Assembly (NCBI RefSeq): GCF_028826105.1
Contig: NZ_JAQGPL010000001.1
Span: 5,277,501-5,341,500, forward strand
DNA from: Paenibacillus humicola
Lineage (GTDB): Bacteria > Bacillota > Bacilli > Paenibacillales > Paenibacillaceae
Direction of reading: 5' to 3'
DNA: 64,000 nucleotides
Below are positions 32,111-40,333 of this stretch, one piece after another. Each line of letters starts with the position of its first letter. The first letter of the stretch is position 1. A model generated the notes under the pieces. The model saw only the letters and a list, made by a program, of their open reading frames with translations, was not told the origin of the DNA and made no database searches. A program made the position numbers and the translations under genes.

Positions 32111-35086
32111 TTAATTCTTTTCAACCTCAAAATAAAGAAAACGCTCCTCCAGCAGTTTTTTAAAAGTTGCTGCACGATGATAAAAAGTATGGTGATCGAA
32201 CACGATCTGCCTTGCCTGTTCAGCTTTAAAAGCCCTCTCATCCTCATGATTTAAATAGTAGGAGATGAGCTCAGTTAAGTGTTCTTTATCGCGGTAAATT
32301 AAAACACTTTCTCCAAATAACTCAGTCAAACCTTCCGTAAAATTAGATATAACTAAAGCACCACCTGCAGCTGCCTCAAAAACCCTGAGATTAATCGTTC
32401 CTGCGTTAAATGGGGCCGTATCTTCGATAACGATTTTGCTCCTGCCATAGATTTGCGGTACTTTACCATGTTCAATCGAACCTTTATGATAAGGCCGCCA
32501 CGGGTGATTTTTTTCAGCTTCAAGCCTTCCATAAAAATGAAAATCAAAAGATTGGCTAAGATCCAGACATTTAACGATGTCTCTGGGAACTTCAAAAATA
32601 TTACCTACAAAACTTACATCAATATCTCGTTGAAATTCTCTCACTGAACTAAACTCTGAGGTAATTGCGAGAGGAAGAGCCCCCCAAATTTTCCGATTAT
32701 CAACACTCGTTTTCCCTATTTGTAAAGCAAAGTCGGTTGAAAATACCAGTCCGTTGAATTGATCAACCCAAGGTTGCGCCAGCCATTCCTTCACATACCC
32801 ACGGACCCAGGCGACTTTTAATGTTTTCGGGGATATATTTAGCTTGCGTATATCGCAATCATGACGCATAATGATGACGATATCCGTACTTTCGGGTACT
32901 TCGTTCCATTCGAAAATAGGTCTTCTTGGTAAATAGCTGACTTCGTACCCGTACCTTTCTTTTAATGAGCTGCCAAGTCCATATGCAGAGAAGAAATCCC
33001 CCGCTGTTGTATCCGGACGATTTTCAGTTACCAGAAAACAGATATTCAAAGGAGTCTCCGACCAAAACTGTTTTCGATTATAAATCTTTTCCTTCCAAAT
33101 TTCAGAAGAAATTTCTTTGAACCAAAGTTTGTTAAAAATTTCATTGTTTCGAATGCGCATCATTTTTCGAGATCGTTTACTTCTTTTCGTTTGTGAAGCA
33201 AATTCACGATGAAATAGTAGAGATCTCCGATGAATCAGAATTTTTTTGCCATACTTCCTAACTTTAAGCGAGTAATCTACATCTTCTTTTCCAAATTGAT
33301 AGTCTTCGTTAAAACCATTTACGGCCTCAAATGTTTGCCGATCAGTTAGCATACAAGCAGCAGTAACGGCCGGCACCTCTTCAGTCCAGCTTTCATGATT
33401 CGTGTCAAGCGGGTTACGATATTTCCCAGTGTTATAAGGCATCAATCCATTATGACTCCAATTTATTTTAATACCATCGTGTTGGATCGAACATCCCGGG
33501 TATAGTACTTCACCATGTTTATTCAACTTGTTCTGGTGGTTATAAATTAAGCGCGATCCAACAATACCAACATTGTCTTCCGATCGAAAGGCTCTAAGCA
33601 GTTCATCCAGCCAGCCGAATAGCGGCACAACATCATTGTTAAGAAAAACAAATATATCTCCTCGTGCATGTTTCACTCCAAAATTGATTGTCTCGGAAAA
33701 ATTCAAATCACGAGCAGTATTGATAAATTTGAAATGGGGATCGTTTATTCCTTCGGTAAATCTCTTGGTTGAATCGTTACTGTTATTATCAATTATTAAA
33801 ACCTCATAGTTTTCGATTAAGGTGTTGATCATAAGATGCGGAACGAGATGCCGAAGATGATGAACTCCATTTTTCGTAGGAATTATTATACTTACCAACT
33901 GAGGCGACTGATAAGGAACCGCTAAACGAGTAGCCAAAGCTTTAATTTCAGCTTCACTGGCCATGTTTAATAAAGTATGAAGTCCCTCTTCGTTAAAAAG
34001 CTTGATCTTTGCCTTTTGAAGTATGATACTTATTTGTTTGATTTGCGATTTAATCGTGTTAACTTTGTGGTAAGACTTATGTAATAAGCGATAAGTTTTC
34101 CCATAGCCTAGCCGGGTCAATAAAAATTCGTTCGCGACTTTTTTGACTGATTTTTGCTGTTTAGCTTTAGGATATTGCTTTTGAAGGTTGAAATTTGAAA
34201 GAATCTCTAAAAATTGATCTACGCGCCGGTTAACAGTGTGATCCTCAACTGTTTGGCAGTATAAAGTCTCTGTCAATTCAGAATAATAATTTTTCCGTTC
34301 GAAAATATCCTGAATTAATTCCAATAAACCTTTTCGCGAGTTATAGGTTAATGCATGAGGGAACAACTTTTCAAGCTCGCTATGAGAGTCACTGATTACG
34401 ATAGACTTACAAGCATACGCATCAAATATACGGTTATTGATAAAACCATACGATTTCATATCTTCCCAGTGATCATTTAATAATATATTACAAGAAGAAT
34501 ATAAAATTCTCAGTTTTTCGTTGGGAAAATATTCATTTTTAATATACTGATCGGGAATCAGCCCCTTCCAGCCTCCTCCATAAACTGTGAGCGATTTCGG
34601 CGGCGGAAGGATGTCCCGTATGATCTCGCGCATAACTCCCCTGGAGTTACCAACAAACAATAATTCGGATTGATACGCTTTATTTCGATCAGGATAGAAT
34701 AATTTAGTATCCACGAATTGGTGCAAAGCTTGAACAGGCACGCTTAGTTTGTCCTTTAATTGCTCAGAATAAGTCTCCGAAGCAACCAGCACCAAATCGT
34801 ACTGATTGTACTCATCAAAATCAATTTTAGAGGGATGTGAAATATTCCACATGATATTAAAATGATGAGGCTTGACTTGATATTTTGACAAGCCCCTGAC
34901 ATGTACAATGATATCAGCATCAAAATCCCGGTCAGTATGCCATTCAGGAAGAATTTGAATTTCGTAATGATGCCCCTTATTTTTCAGGGCTTCGCCGAAA
35001 CTGCGAATTAAGTGATAATCTCCCCATTGATGAAGCTCCCGCTTGGACGGGACACCTATTTTGAAACAGAAATTAATTGTTTTCAT
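32111..35086 (-). CDS. Three-domain glycosyltransferase (CgeB-like, GT2, CgeB-like)
   Basis: This protein of about 991 residues appears to hold three catalytic modules. Residues 1-300 resemble CgeB/GT-B enzymes (FYPDRNKAYQSELLFVGNSR, then NRIFDAYACKSIVISD). Residues about 395-640 are a GT-A family 2 domain (SIIIPTKNG, IIDNNSNDST, FLNNDVVP, FGKEDVDYS). Residues about 675-990 are a second GT-B/CgeB-like domain (DVSFVGN, NLRVFEAAAGGALVISN). A basic helical linker (about 310-370) joins the first two. It probably adds several residues of the repeat unit. The ATG at 35086 has TTAGGA 11 bases upstream; an ATG at 35098 is an alternative. Donors and linkages are unknown. Confidence 0.82.
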   Translation of the reverse strand: MKTINFCFKIGVPSKRELHQWGDYHLIRSFGEALKNKGHHYEIQILPEWHTDRDFDADIIVHVRGLSKYQVKPHHFNIMWNISHPSKIDFDEYNQYDLVLVASETYSEQLKDKLSVPVQALHQFVDTKLFYPDRNKAYQSELLFVGNSRGVMREIIRDILPPPKSLTVYGGGWKGLIPDQYIKNEYFPNEKLRILYSSCNILLNDHWEDMKSYGFINNRIFDAYACKSIVISDSHSELEKLFPHALTYNSRKGLLELIQDIFERKNYYSELTETLYCQTVEDHTVNRRVDQFLEILSNFNLQKQYPKAKQQKSVKKVANEFLLTRLGYGKTYRLLHKSYHKVNTIKSQIKQISIILQKAKIKLFNEEGLHTLLNMASEAEIKALATRLAVPYQSPQLVSIIIPTKNGVHHLRHLVPHLMINTLIENYEVLIIDNNSNDSTKRFTEGINDPHFKFINTARDLNFSETINFGVKHARGDIFVFLNNDVVPLFGWLDELLRAFRSEDNVGIVGSRLIYNHQNKLNKHGEVLYPGCSIQHDGIKINWSHNGLMPYNTGKYRNPLDTNHESWTEEVPAVTAACMLTDRQTFEAVNGFNEDYQFGKEDVDYSLKVRKYGKKILIHRRSLLFHREFASQTKRSKRSRKMMRIRNNEIFNKLWFKEISSEIWKEKIYNRKQFWSETPLNICFLVTENRPDTTAGDFFSAYGLGSSLKERYGYEVSYLPRRPIFEWNEVPESTDIVIIMRHDCDIRKLNISPKTLKVAWVRGYVKEWLAQPWVDQFNGLVFSTDFALQIGKTSVDNRKIWGALPLAITSEFSSVREFQRDIDVSFVGNIFEVPRDIVKCLDLSQSFDFHFYGRLEAEKNHPWRPYHKGSIEHGKVPQIYGRSKIVIEDTAPFNAGTINLRVFEAAAGGALVISNFTEGLTELFGESVLIYRDKEHLTELISYYLNHEDERAFKAEQARQIVFDHHTFYHRAATFKKLLEERFLYFEVEKN

Positions 35087-35104
35087 GTAATTAAACATCC
35101 TAAT

Positions 35105-38100
35105 TTAAAGTGTAGGTTTAGAAACTGATTTAACATGATTTGTCTCATTGAGCAATTCTTTGTAAATAACATTATACTCATTTGACATTGTATTTGTATC
35201 TTTAAATCGAATATTTTTCATTTCATCTTTAACTCTATAATATTCATTTTCTGAATCACTTACTTGCAAAATCATCTTATAAACCTTTTCAACATCCGTA
35301 TAGTCGACAAGCCACCCTGCTTTATGACGAAGAACGCGTTCACGCAACGTACCAATATCACTTACAAATGGTGGTAAACCGAATGCCCAGGATTCCGTTA
35401 ACGTATGGCAATACGTTTCAGGCCATATTGAAAAGATCACTGAAAAATTGGGCTTAATTTCTTTTAGACGCTCCCCTAATTTGTCCCTTTCATAGGGCCC
35501 ATGATAAATAGTGAAATCTTTTATCTTTGCTACTGTATTACCTAATACGTGAAGTTCCAATCTGTTGCTTCGAGCCCGGTCAAGTTTTACTAAATCAATG
35601 ATTAACTGCATTCCTTTGCTTTCATTAATACCACCAAATGTAACAATTTTTATTTTACTATTTGGTTTTGGTAACTCAGAAACATCTAATAAATTATTTA
35701 GATCTCTACCATGTTCAATTACTCTGAAATCCTGATTTTCCAGTTCTTGATATACTTCAGTATATCTTTTTTTAGAATACTCAGAAGTAGTAACGAAGTA
35801 ACTAATATTATTAAGCATATCTCGAACATTATTTTTCCAAGTGTAAACCCATTTATGCTTAAGCTCGGGCATCTCCGGAAAGCGCTTTTGTTGGTAATTG
35901 CACGTTCCATTTCCTGGCGTACAATTGCCTCCACAATACCTCATATTGTTGTCGAGTAGTTGGATGGTCGGACAAATGAAGTAAAAATCGTGAAAAGACA
36001 TGACAAGCGGAATATTGAGTTGGTTCGCAATATAAGGTAAATCAAATGTATGTCCCAATAAATGGCGAACATGAATGAGATTTATATTATGTTTGTTTAT
36101 AATATTAATTAAAATCTGTTCATAATCATCTCTGCGGAAATCTGTTATTTGTATCGGTCGTTGAAAATAATAACTTTTCAATTTCCGTTCGTTTCCGGTC
36201 TCAGAATCTACTATAGATAATTCAAGATGCATTGAATCACTAATTAATATAAAACAGTTATATTCTCGACTTAATTGTCGTGTGAGATCCAAATTCGTTA
36301 AAGGTGTCCCTCCCCCTCCTTTATGTAATACAAATAATAAATTTCTATGATTTCCTTCTTTTTTGTTTGAATTAATCATGTCAAGTCTCATATCTACCTG
36401 CAAATGCTCAAGAGGATTTGCTTTTAAAAATGCATCCACTTCGGACTTATAATTCGGGTATCTGTCGTCCAAAATAAGTCGGTTTTTTTTAAGCAATTCA
36501 TTTTTATCATCACCAAATGAAACACTTCGCTTATGGTAAATAAATGTTGAATCATCAATAACATTCATCATTCCATATTTTTTTACACGCATACAAAAAT
36601 CGTTTTCTTCGCAATACCCTCTACCATAAATTTGATCGAAAACTCCAATTTGATCAAGCACAAACCTTTTTATAAACATACAAAAACCATTACCGGTTGG
36701 AACAGAAGGATAATCATTACGCGAATGCTTAGCTAATAATTCAGCCATATCGTGTTCCGAATAACCGTTAGGTAAATCTTGATTCTGATTAAAATAAGGA
36801 ACTGAGAAAGGACCTGCTGCATTACTCAGAGGAGTTACAGTAGCTATTTCCTTTTTCGAATAGGCACATATAACCATACTTCTCAACCAATCTCGAGTTA
36901 CTCTGGTATCGCTATTTAATAAAATTACATCTCTATCCGAATAAAGCATTCCTTTATTTACAGTCTCTATAAAACCTAGGTTTTTCTCATTTTGCATAAC
37001 CACTATATGTTCGTATCTTGATTCAAGTTCTTGCAAATAAGCAGAAATTCGATTATCAGGAGAACAATCATTTACAAGAAGAATACGATATTCAGGATAA
37101 TCGGTAAATTTTAAAATACTATTAATACAATCTACAAGTTCTTCAAAAGCATTGTAAATTGGAATAATTATGTCGACTGCCTTAGGAAAAGATTGGCTCT
37201 TTATATGCATTTTATCATCTATATTTCTATCTTGTTTTGTATTTTCAGGCTTTATTTCACTGCTTTTGTATTTTTCAGCTTTGATATTTTCGTCTTGTCC
37301 TCTTTCAATCCTGTTTTTCTTGCCTTCAGTTAACAAATTAAACATTCTAGCTGGTAATAGCAATGTATGCTTAGACGGTTTGCTTGCAAGGATAAGAGCA
37401 TCGCCCAGCTTATATCTCACAGAATTAAGGTGTGTATTTGCCGCTTTTTCCATTCTGATATATTCAGTATTTTTCTTTGCAAGCATCTTTGTCAAATTAT
37501 CAATTTCTTTACTCTTAAAAGTAATTGAAACATTTAATTCATTTATTTGTTCTTTCTGAACACTAAACTGTTTATGAGTTTCTTGATTCTCTCTTTCTAG
37601 CCTCTTTAAATATTCATCTTTTTGCTCGAGTAACTTTTCAAGTTTTTTTACTTTTTGATCTAATTTACTGACTTGTTCTTTTAAAACGATTGTCTTCTCA
37701 ACAGTTTGTTTTTTTTCTTTATTTAATTCTATCACCTTAATATGACTCATTACTCTCTGTAATTCAACGTCTCTAACAAGTGAGTTGGAAAACTCATACA
37801 ATTCATAAGGTTTAATCAAATATTGTTGGGCACGATTAATAATTATTCCCAATCCATGGAATCCAGGAACTTGGTAAAACAGTAAATCAAAAGAAGTTTG
37901 TTTAACGAAATCCTCAATTGCTGTGAGAACTCCATTTTTAGGAGTGTGTTCATAAATAGAATTATTTAAGTGAGGATTAAGTCCTCCTTGTTCGACTAGA
38001 CTCGAATAACTAGGGGATATACCCATTTTTTTGTATGGCTGCTGATAACCTAAAGGTATATTATCTGGATTATAATAAAGATCTCTTCTTCCATACGGCC

Positions 38101-38473
38101 AATGAATATCGTGAATAAAAACAACCGGGAATTCTCTTCCTTCGAAAGTCTGCTCAATAATTTTCAACTCGTTATAAACCGTATACCAATTATGGTCTCC
38201 ATCAATTAATATTGCGTCGTAGCTATTAATCTTTGGCAATGCATTTAAACTCAGTTCTAAATAAAACTGAATCGTATTACCATATTTTTGTTCATAGGTT
38301 TTCAAATCAAACAAAGGTTCAGGATCTATCGTAAATAGTGTGCCACTTTTTCCTGCGCAATACTTTATCAGCTTATCAGTATTTTTGCCACTTTGGCTTC
38401 CAATTTCAACAACATTCTTCGCATCAATTACCGATAGAATCGGGTGAATTACTAAATCCCAAAATCTTTGCAT
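35105..38473 (-). CDS. Methyltransferase-coiled coil-GT2-GT4 fusion (WsaE-like)
   Basis: This 1122-residue multifunctional enzyme begins with a class I SAM methyltransferase (about 1-215; VVEIGSQSG at 21-29, LIDGDHNWY at 89-97). A strongly charged coiled coil follows (about 235-350), then a family 2 glycosyltransferase (about 433-660; VDIIIPIYN, LLVNDCSPDN, LLNSDTRV, GYCEENDFCMRV) and a GT4/GT-B glycosyltransferase (about 705-1105; LHKGGGGTPL, VTFGGINESKG, ESWAFGLPPFVSDIG). The size and order match WsaE of Geobacillus S-layer glycosylation, which extends the rhamnan and O-methylates its end. AGGAGA lies 7 bases before the ATG. By analogy it polymerises and caps the chain; that is inference. 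Confidence 0.8.
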   Translation of the reverse strand: MQRFWDLVIHPILSVIDAKNVVEIGSQSGKNTDKLIKYCAGKSGTLFTIDPEPLFDLKTYEQKYGNTIQFYLELSLNALPKINSYDAILIDGDHNWYTVYNELKIIEQTFEGREFPVVFIHDIHWPYGRRDLYYNPDNIPLGYQQPYKKMGISPSYSSLVEQGGLNPHLNNSIYEHTPKNGVLTAIEDFVKQTSFDLLFYQVPGFHGLGIIINRAQQYLIKPYELYEFSNSLVRDVELQRVMSHIKVIELNKEKKQTVEKTIVLKEQVSKLDQKVKKLEKLLEQKDEYLKRLERENQETHKQFSVQKEQINELNVSITFKSKEIDNLTKMLAKKNTEYIRMEKAANTHLNSVRYKLGDALILASKPSKHTLLLPARMFNLLTEGKKNRIERGQDENIKAEKYKSSEIKPENTKQDRNIDDKMHIKSQSFPKAVDIIIPIYNAFEELVDCINSILKFTDYPEYRILLVNDCSPDNRISAYLQELESRYEHIVVMQNEKNLGFIETVNKGMLYSDRDVILLNSDTRVTRDWLRSMVICAYSKKEIATVTPLSNAAGPFSVPYFNQNQDLPNGYSEHDMAELLAKHSRNDYPSVPTGNGFCMFIKRFVLDQIGVFDQIYGRGYCEENDFCMRVKKYGMMNVIDDSTFIYHKRSVSFGDDKNELLKKNRLILDDRYPNYKSEVDAFLKANPLEHLQVDMRLDMINSNKKEGNHRNLLFVLHKGGGGTPLTNLDLTRQLSREYNCFILISDSMHLELSIVDSETGNERKLKSYYFQRPIQITDFRRDDYEQILINIINKHNINLIHVRHLLGHTFDLPYIANQLNIPLVMSFHDFYFICPTIQLLDNNMRYCGGNCTPGNGTCNYQQKRFPEMPELKHKWVYTWKNNVRDMLNNISYFVTTSEYSKKRYTEVYQELENQDFRVIEHGRDLNNLLDVSELPKPNSKIKIVTFGGINESKGMQLIIDLVKLDRARSNRLELHVLGNTVAKIKDFTIYHGPYERDKLGERLKEIKPNFSVIFSIWPETYCHTLTESWAFGLPPFVSDIGTLRERVLRHKAGWLVDYTDVEKVYKMILQVSDSENEYYRVKDEMKNIRFKDTNTMSNEYNVIYKELLNETNHVKSVSKPTL

Positions 38474-38528
38474 TTAACCGTCTCCTAATTTAAGAGTTAG
38501 ATCGGATCGAAATTAAGAAATGTAGAAA

Positions 38529-39269
38529 TTAAGCTTCTTCCCGAAACTTATTGCAAACTATAGCTGACTCTCCTATTTCACGTACTTTGCCCTTTTCCAA
38601 CCACAAAACAGTTTGACACAATTCCTGTACCTGGGACAACGAGTGAGAAACGAATAAAACTGAGGTTCCCGACTGAATCATATTCTTTATTTTCTGTTCG
38701 CATTTTTCCTTGAATTTGAAATCTCCAACCGATAGTACTTCATCGACAATAAGCAAATTAGGTTGTATGCTGGTTGCAATTGAAAATCCGAGACGCGCTT
38801 TCATTCCTGAAGAATAATTTTTTATAGGCGAATGAATAAACTTTTCAAGTTCTGAAAATGCAATAATTTCATCGATTTTATTTGATAGAAATTTTTTAGA
38901 AAACCCTAAAAGCATTCCGTTAAGATAAATATTCTCTATACCTGACAAATCATTGTTAAATCCGGCCCCCAATTCGATTAACGGAGCGATAGATCCCCTT
39001 CTTGTGACCTCTCCAAATGTAGGCTTCAGTATTCCAGCGATAATTTTCAATAAGGTGCTCTTACCAGCTCCATTGAGTCCGACAATCCCAAATATCTCTC
39101 CTTTTTTTACTTCGAAACTGACATTGTCCAAGGCAAGAAAGTGTTCATAATTTATTTTTTTCATCAATTTTTTAATAAAAAACTCTTTGAACGATTCCAC
39201 TTTTTCTGTCGTCAAACGATACTGCATCGTTAAATTATTGACTTGAAGCACCGTATTTTGATCTTGCAT
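38529..39269 (-). CDS. wzt: Polysaccharide ABC exporter, ATP-binding subunit (Wzt/TagH type)
   Basis: An ABC ATPase of 246 residues with Walker A GLNGAGKST, signature YSSGM, Walker B LLIVDEV and the H-loop FVSHS. The early segment and the signature context are typical of polysaccharide/teichoic acid exporters. The protein stops right after the nucleotide-binding domain, so it lacks the C-terminal carbohydrate-binding module of E. coli O9a-type Wzt. ATG 39269 follows GAGGAG by 7 bases. It pairs with the permease gene 31 bases upstream to export lipid-linked glycan. Confidence 0.9.
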   Translation of the reverse strand: MQDQNTVLQVNNLTMQYRLTTEKVESFKEFFIKKLMKKINYEHFLALDNVSFEVKKGEIFGIVGLNGAGKSTLLKIIAGILKPTFGEVTRRGSIAPLIELGAGFNNDLSGIENIYLNGMLLGFSKKFLSNKIDEIIAFSELEKFIHSPIKNYSSGMKARLGFSIATSIQPNLLIVDEVLSVGDFKFKEKCEQKIKNMIQSGTSVLFVSHSLSQVQELCQTVLWLEKGKVREIGESAIVCNKFREEA

Positions 39270-39300
39270 AAAGTTTCTCCTCAATTCTTATAGGCCCAGT

Positions 39301-40077
39301 CTAAATTCGAAAAATAAATCGGTCTTGATTCTTATAAAACACCGATAAGCCTACGATTATAAGAAAACATGCGTATGAAAATGAGACAACGATATCATGT
39401 CCTGAAGGGAGATTATCTTGTATCAATATTTCTCTAAACATTCGTAATATTGAAAACAACGGATTAAATTCAATTAATATTAAGTATTTATCAGGGATAA
39501 TCCCGATTGGGTAAAAGATCGGTGTTGTATACATGACTAACATGAGTAAAACTGAATAAAGATGTTTTATATCCCTGAAAAACACTGATAATGTAGATAA
39601 CACTAATCCCGCCCCTATAGTGATAAAAAACAGTAAGATTAATGGAATGAAGATTAATAAATCGTCAAAAGATAGATGCATCCCTGTAATAAACATAACT
39701 AAAATTAATGGAACAACCGCTAAAAAATTCGTAATGAATGATGAACAGATTTTTGAAATCGGAAAAAAATATTTAGGTACATAAACCTTTCGAATTAACT
39801 GGCTATTCGATGGGATAGAATCAAGTGCAAAATGTGTTCCTTCTGAAAAGAATGAATAGATGATTCTGCCTGTTAAAGCATAAACGGGAAAGTTTTGAAT
39901 GTTGTTTTTAAAAAGAGATGAAAATACAATGGTCAAAACTCCCATAACTAAGAGCGGCTGCAACATGCTCCAAAGCATCCCAATCGATGAATTTCTATAC
40001 TTAAGTTTGACATCTTTTCTTACGAGTTCAATAAATAAGTCTTTATATTTCAATAGGTTATATACATGTTGTTTCAT
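39301..40077 (-). CDS. wzm: Polysaccharide ABC exporter, permease subunit (Wzm type)
   Basis: A 258-residue ABC-2 permease with six membrane helices and the N-terminal cytoplasmic stretch LIELVRKDVKLKYRNSSIG that couples to the ATPase. This is typical of Wzm/TagG exporters that flip lipid-linked polysaccharide across the cytoplasmic membrane. AGGAGA precedes the ATG. First large gene of the minus-strand glycan operon. Confidence 0.92.
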   Translation of the reverse strand: MKQHVYNLLKYKDLFIELVRKDVKLKYRNSSIGMLWSMLQPLLVMGVLTIVFSSLFKNNIQNFPVYALTGRIIYSFFSEGTHFALDSIPSNSQLIRKVYVPKYFFPISKICSSFITNFLAVVPLILVMFITGMHLSFDDLLIFIPLILLFFITIGAGLVLSTLSVFFRDIKHLYSVLLMLVMYTTPIFYPIGIIPDKYLILIEFNPLFSILRMFREILIQDNLPSGHDIVVSFSYACFLIIVGLSVFYKNQDRFIFRI

Positions 40078-40153
40078 AGTCTCTCCTAAATATAATTAAT
40101 GGTGTATACCAAATTAAAGTGGTGTAAAACTTGATTACTCGCAAATTATCCAC
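40058..40153 (-). CDS. Candidate short leader ORF before wzm
   Basis: An AAGGAGG site at about 40157-40163 has no large gene next to it. A GTG (40153) or in-frame TTG (40144) opens a 31- or 28-codon frame that runs over the wzm start and ends at 40058 in another frame. It may be a leader peptide coupled to wzm. The peptide has no recognisable family, and the GTG lies close to the site. Confidence 0.25.
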   Translation of the reverse strand: MDNLRVIKFYTTLIWYTPLIIFRRDYETTCI

Positions 40154-40200
40154 CACCTCCTTCCAAAATACTAGGAAAGCATTTACCCAATTTTAACGTT

Positions 40201-40206
40201 ATTATA
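40201..40206 (-). promoter_or_regulatory. Candidate -10 of the wzm-led glycan operon
   Basis: A consensus TATAAT on the minus strand, 123 bases before wzm. The -35 region 16-17 bases upstream is weak (around GTACTG). Confidence 0.4.
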
Positions 40207-40279
40207 CAAACCGATTGCTAAACAGTACCAGATATAAAATCAATTCAATTGTTCCTCTATGGAATTTTAATGCCTACTT

Positions 40280-40288
40280 TGCTAGAAT
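40280..40288 (+). promoter_or_regulatory. Extended -10 promoter of the ligase-like gene
   Basis: TGCTAGAAT is an extended -10 (TGn plus TAGAAT at 40283-40288), 46 bases before the ATG. No clear -35 is visible, as is common for extended -10 promoters. Confidence 0.45.
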
Positions 40289-40333
40289 GAATACGTCTCA
40301 AGGAAGAATAAGTTAACCACAAGGAGTCTTAAA

